Assembly: GCF_900156075.1 (NCBI RefSeq)
Contig: NZ_FTMM01000004.1
Span: 1 to 64,000, forward strand
Origin: Chryseobacterium sp. RU37D
GTDB taxonomy: Bacteria > Bacteroidota > Bacteroidia > Flavobacteriales > Weeksellaceae
DNA: 64,000 nt
Direction of reading: 5' to 3'
In this document: positions 61,105-64,000 of the stretch, piece after piece
Layout of the letters: every line of letters starts with the position of its first letter
How positions within the stretch are numbered: position 1 is the stretch's first letter
Notes under the pieces: generated by a model
What the model saw: the letters and a program-made list of their open reading frames with translations, nothing else
Database searches by the model: none
What the model was told of the DNA's origin: nothing
Program-made: the position numbers and the translations under genes

Positions 61105-61135
61105 CAAATTTATGAATAATTTTACAACTGACAAA
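61105..61135 (-). promoter_or_regulatory. Putative rplC operon promoter
   Basis: On the minus strand TTTG (61135-61132) and TAAATTTG (61112-61105) are 19 bp apart, a textbook Bacteroidota -33/-7 pair, about 105 bp before rplC. Confidence 0.65.
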
Positions 61136-61247
61136 TATTTATAGCAAAATATTTTGATTTTTAATCATTTAGAGAATTTGAGAGAATTCGGATATAATTT
61201 TCTCAGAAAAATTTTGATTTGTGAAGATTAAAAAAATGAATTGACTT

Positions 61248-62012
61248 TTATTTAACGATTACACTTATACCTATTTCTTCCAGCCGGTTCTTATCCTCAT
61301 CCAAAATATCGTTATCCGTGATAAGACAATCGATTTTATCAAGATCTGCAATTTTACCGAAACCTTTTTTATTTAATTTGGAAGAATCTGCCAGGATGAC
61401 CACCTTATCTGAACATTCGATCATCAGCTGGTTCAGATGGGCTTCTGCAGCATTGGAAGTACTTATCCCGAAATCCATATCAATACCATCGACTCCGAGA
61501 AATAATTTATTACATGAAAATTGCTTCAGAATCGTTTCAGAAATTGAGCCAACAATAGAAGTCGAGCTTTTCCTTACTTCCCCGCCCAATTGTATAATAT
61601 TAATATTAGGATTATTACAAAGCTCAATCGCAACACGTAAAGAAGACGTGAGTACAGTCAGCGGACCAAAATTGACAAGCATCCTCGCAAGATAATGCAT
61701 CGTAGTTCCGGAAGCCAGAATAATACAGTCATTTTCCTGAATTAAAGATAAAGCCGCTTTTGCAATACTTTGTTTAGCTTCCACATTGATGTTTTCCTTT
61801 TCATCAACATTTTTTTCATAAGCATATCTTAAATGCTTACTTGCACCACCGTGATTTCGGAAAAGCAATCCCAAACTTTCAAGATAATTCAGATCCTTTC
61901 GAATTGTAACCGACGAAACATTAAACTTCTCACACAAATCCTGCACAAGCACATGATCTTTTTCATCCAGTTCCTTCATTATATCATTATGTCGTGGCAG
62001 TAATTTTTCCAT
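61248..62012 (-). CDS. glpR: DeoR/GlpR-family repressor
   Basis: A regulator of about 254 residues with an N-terminal winged helix (HNDIMKELDEKDHVLVQDLCEKFNVSSVTIRKDLNYLES) and the DeoR sugar-phosphate-sensing domain (SGTTMHYLARML, LGGEVRKSSTSIVG, FLGVDGIDMDFGIS). It is divergent from glpD and probably represses glpD-glpK until glycerol 3-phosphate binds. Two ATGs, at 62027 and 62012, are possible. A TATTTTTG box ends at 62028, so the later ATG leaves room for a short leader. The open frame further upstream (to 62189) crosses glpD and is rejected. Confidence 0.88.
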   Translation of the reverse strand: MEKLLPRHNDIMKELDEKDHVLVQDLCEKFNVSSVTIRKDLNYLESLGLLFRNHGGASKHLRYAYEKNVDEKENINVEAKQSIAKAALSLIQENDCIILASGTTMHYLARMLVNFGPLTVLTSSLRVAIELCNNPNINIIQLGGEVRKSSTSIVGSISETILKQFSCNKLFLGVDGIDMDFGISTSNAAEAHLNQLMIECSDKVVILADSSKLNKKGFGKIADLDKIDCLITDNDILDEDKNRLEEIGISVIVK

Positions 62013-62027
62013 TTCGTTTCGTTTCAT

Positions 62028-62035
62028 CAAAAATA
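62028..62035 (-). promoter_or_regulatory. Putative -7 box of glpR
   Basis: TATTTTTG on the minus strand matches TAnnTTTG and abuts the first possible ATG at 62027. Confidence 0.4.
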
Positions 62036-62096
62036 AGGTTTTTATTTTGATTCGAAAAATTTCATTTATTTTCTTTTTAGTTTCATTTTTAATTTT

Positions 62097-62127
62097 TACA
62101 TTTGAAAACGAAACATAACGAAATATT
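62097..62127 (+). promoter_or_regulatory. glpD promoter box and putative GlpR operator
   Basis: TACATTTG (62097-62104) is a -7 box. Just downstream, GAAAACGAAACATAACGAAA contains repeated ACGAAA half-sites like the TTCG/CGAA half-sites of GlpR operators. More CGTTTCGTTTC copies lie near the glpR start at 62014-62024. The placement over the start site fits repression. Confidence 0.45.
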
Positions 62128-63723
62128 ATGAAACGAGATGAAGAACTCAGCAAATTAACCAGCGTCCAAGAATGGGACTTTATTGTCATTGGGGGCGGTG
62201 CGAGCGGTTTAGGTTCGGCATTGGATGCAGTAAGCAGAGGATTTAAGACATTACTGTTGGAATCTCATGATTTTGCAAAGGCAACTTCCAGCAGAAGCAC
62301 AAAATTGGTTCACGGAGGCGTAAGATATCTGGCGCAGGGCGATATAGGATTAGTAAAAGAAGCCTTAAAGGAAAGAGGTTTATTGGCCAAAAATGCCGCT
62401 CATGTGGTAAAAAACCAGTCTTTTATTATTCCAAACTATACTTGGTGGGGCGGAATTTATTATAAAATAGGATTATCCGTTTATGATTTTCTTGCAGGTA
62501 AATTGAGTCTAGGTAAAACAAAATACATTAACAAGTCAAAAACAATTGAAAAACTTCCTACGATTGAGCAAAACGGACTGGCAAGCGGAGTTATTTACCA
62601 GGACGGGCAGTTTGATGATGCACGACTAGCGATTAATCTTGCTCAGACGATTACTGAAAAAGGCGGAAGTGTTATTAATTATATTAAGGTAATTAATTTA
62701 ATTAAAAATAATTCAAATAAAATCACCGGCGTTATTGCTGAAGATCAATTCACAAAACAGCAATTCGAAATCAAAGCGAAAGTTGTCATAAACGCAACAG
62801 GAGTTTTCACGAATGATATCTTAAATATGAATAATCCCAAACACGGAAAATTCGTTGTTCCAAGCCAGGGAATCCATTTGGTTTTGGATAAATCTTTCTT
62901 AAAAAGCGAAGATGCGATTATGATTCCGAAAACTTCGGATGGGAGGGTTTTGTTTGTAGTTCCTTGGCATGACAGAGCTTTGGTGGGAACAACCGATACT
63001 TTATTGGAAACTGAAAGTTTTGAACCCAGAGCTTTGGAAGAAGAAATTAGTTTCGTCTTAAATACTGCAAGACAATATTTATCTAAAAAACCGACACGCG
63101 AGGATGTAAAATCCGTTTTTGCAGGACTTCGCCCTTTGGCTGCGCCTAAAGACGGCAGTAAAAGCACAAAAGAGGTTTCCAGAAGCCATAAAGTAGTAAC
63201 CTCAGAAACCGGATTAATATCAATCATCGGCGGAAAATGGACCACCTACCGAAAAATGGCGGAAGACACGATCGATGAAGCCATGAGAGTTCATCGCCTC
63301 GGAAATACTTCTTCTAAAACACAAAATATGTCTATCCATGGAAATGTAAAAGCAGAAACCGTTGACAGAAGCAATCATCTGTACGTTTACGGCTCGGATA
63401 TTCCGAAAATCAAGGCTTTCTATTACAATAATCCTGAATATTCTGAAAAAATTCATCCTGACCATCCCTTTACAGTTGCAGAAGCGATTTGGGCAGTTCG
63501 AAACGAAATGGCAGAAACCATAGAAGATATCCTGGCAAGAAGAGTCCGTCTTTTGTTTTTAGATGCAAGAGCCGCCATAGACAGCGCTTACAAAATAGCT
63601 TCTATTATTGCTAAAGAAAAAGGTTATTCTGAAGAATGGGCAAGGACTCAAGAAAAAGAATTCATTGAATTAGCAAATGGATATTTATTAACTCCATATT
63701 CTCCAAAAAATAATCAATCTTAA
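62128..63723 (+). CDS. glpD: Aerobic glycerol-3-phosphate dehydrogenase
   Basis: A 531-residue FAD enzyme that oxidises glycerol 3-phosphate to dihydroxyacetone phosphate and feeds electrons to quinone. It has the FAD motif VIGGGASGLGSALDA (20-34), STKLVHGGVRYLAQGD, GTTDT and GGKWTTYRKMAED. It is divergent from glpR and followed 12 bp later by glpK. Confidence 0.96.
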   Translation: MKRDEELSKLTSVQEWDFIVIGGGASGLGSALDAVSRGFKTLLLESHDFAKATSSRSTKLVHGGVRYLAQGDIGLVKEALKERGLLAKNAAHVVKNQSFIIPNYTWWGGIYYKIGLSVYDFLAGKLSLGKTKYINKSKTIEKLPTIEQNGLASGVIYQDGQFDDARLAINLAQTITEKGGSVINYIKVINLIKNNSNKITGVIAEDQFTKQQFEIKAKVVINATGVFTNDILNMNNPKHGKFVVPSQGIHLVLDKSFLKSEDAIMIPKTSDGRVLFVVPWHDRALVGTTDTLLETESFEPRALEEEISFVLNTARQYLSKKPTREDVKSVFAGLRPLAAPKDGSKSTKEVSRSHKVVTSETGLISIIGGKWTTYRKMAEDTIDEAMRVHRLGNTSSKTQNMSIHGNVKAETVDRSNHLYVYGSDIPKIKAFYYNNPEYSEKIHPDHPFTVAEAIWAVRNEMAETIEDILARRVRLLFLDARAAIDSAYKIASIIAKEKGYSEEWARTQEKEFIELANGYLLTPYSPKNNQS

Positions 63724-63726
63724 TAA

Positions 63727-64000
<274 letters not shown>

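Noticed and set aside
62028..62189. N-terminal extension of the GlpR frame
   Set aside because: It crosses the glpD start and the shared promoter region; family proteins start near MEKLLPRH.
62745..63245. 166-codon minus-strand open frame within glpD
   Set aside because: It is antisense to a well-conserved enzyme and is a frame shadow.

Overview
The window is a low-GC stretch of a Bacteroidota chromosome, most like Chryseobacterium or a close relative in Flavobacteriia/Weeksellaceae. Supporting signs are type IX secretion sorting tails, TAnnTTTG-type -7 promoter boxes, an OmpA protein with thrombospondin-3 repeats, a SecY/S10/spc ribosomal operon with Flavobacteria-like proteins, and CtlX/amidinotransferase-fold enzymes. 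No tRNA, rRNA, CRISPR array, intact insertion sequence or prophage was seen.

Layout. 1-1335 is the 3' end of a repetitive surface protein. 2040-11779 is a seven-gene minus-strand methionine operon (metX, a homoserine dehydrogenase, a sulfhydrylase, metH N-terminal half, a fatty acid desaturase, metH C-terminal half, metF) behind a clear SAM-I riboswitch. 12136-14751 is a GH63-like glycosidase. 14859-16073 holds gene remnants around an OsmC gene. 16148-22968 carries a small acetyltransferase, a glycosyltransferase/metallophosphoesterase pair, a YebC protein, OmpA, SmpB and an ABC-F protein. 23033-25894 has two paralogous T9SS-secreted proteins. 26187-33212 has recJ, nadD, a DUF3817-like membrane protein, an acyltransferase and an outer-membrane receptor.

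33359-37006 has a GH43-type enzyme, then a frameshifted cupin gene, a RidA-family gene and a cytoplasmic-looking betaine-type binding protein in one unit. 37075-38994 has two guanidino-group-modifying enzymes. A dead HxlR-type regulator lies at 39284-39630. Citrate synthase, enolase, two GH35 beta-galactosidases and a lipoprotein follow. 47134-60998 is the S10-spc-alpha ribosomal operon from rplC to rplQ; rpsJ is not in its usual place before rplC. 61248-64000 is a glycerol regulon: a DeoR/GlpR repressor divergent from glpD and the start of glpK.

No clearly new system is proven. The best candidates for something undescribed are the desaturase translationally coupled between the two halves of methionine synthase, the covarying paired hairpins in the spacers of the same operon, and the cupin-RidA-binding-protein unit. 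Small genes too short for routine ORF calling (rpmJ, rpmD) were found by translation. Several starts were moved to a downstream ATG, as explained in each entry.
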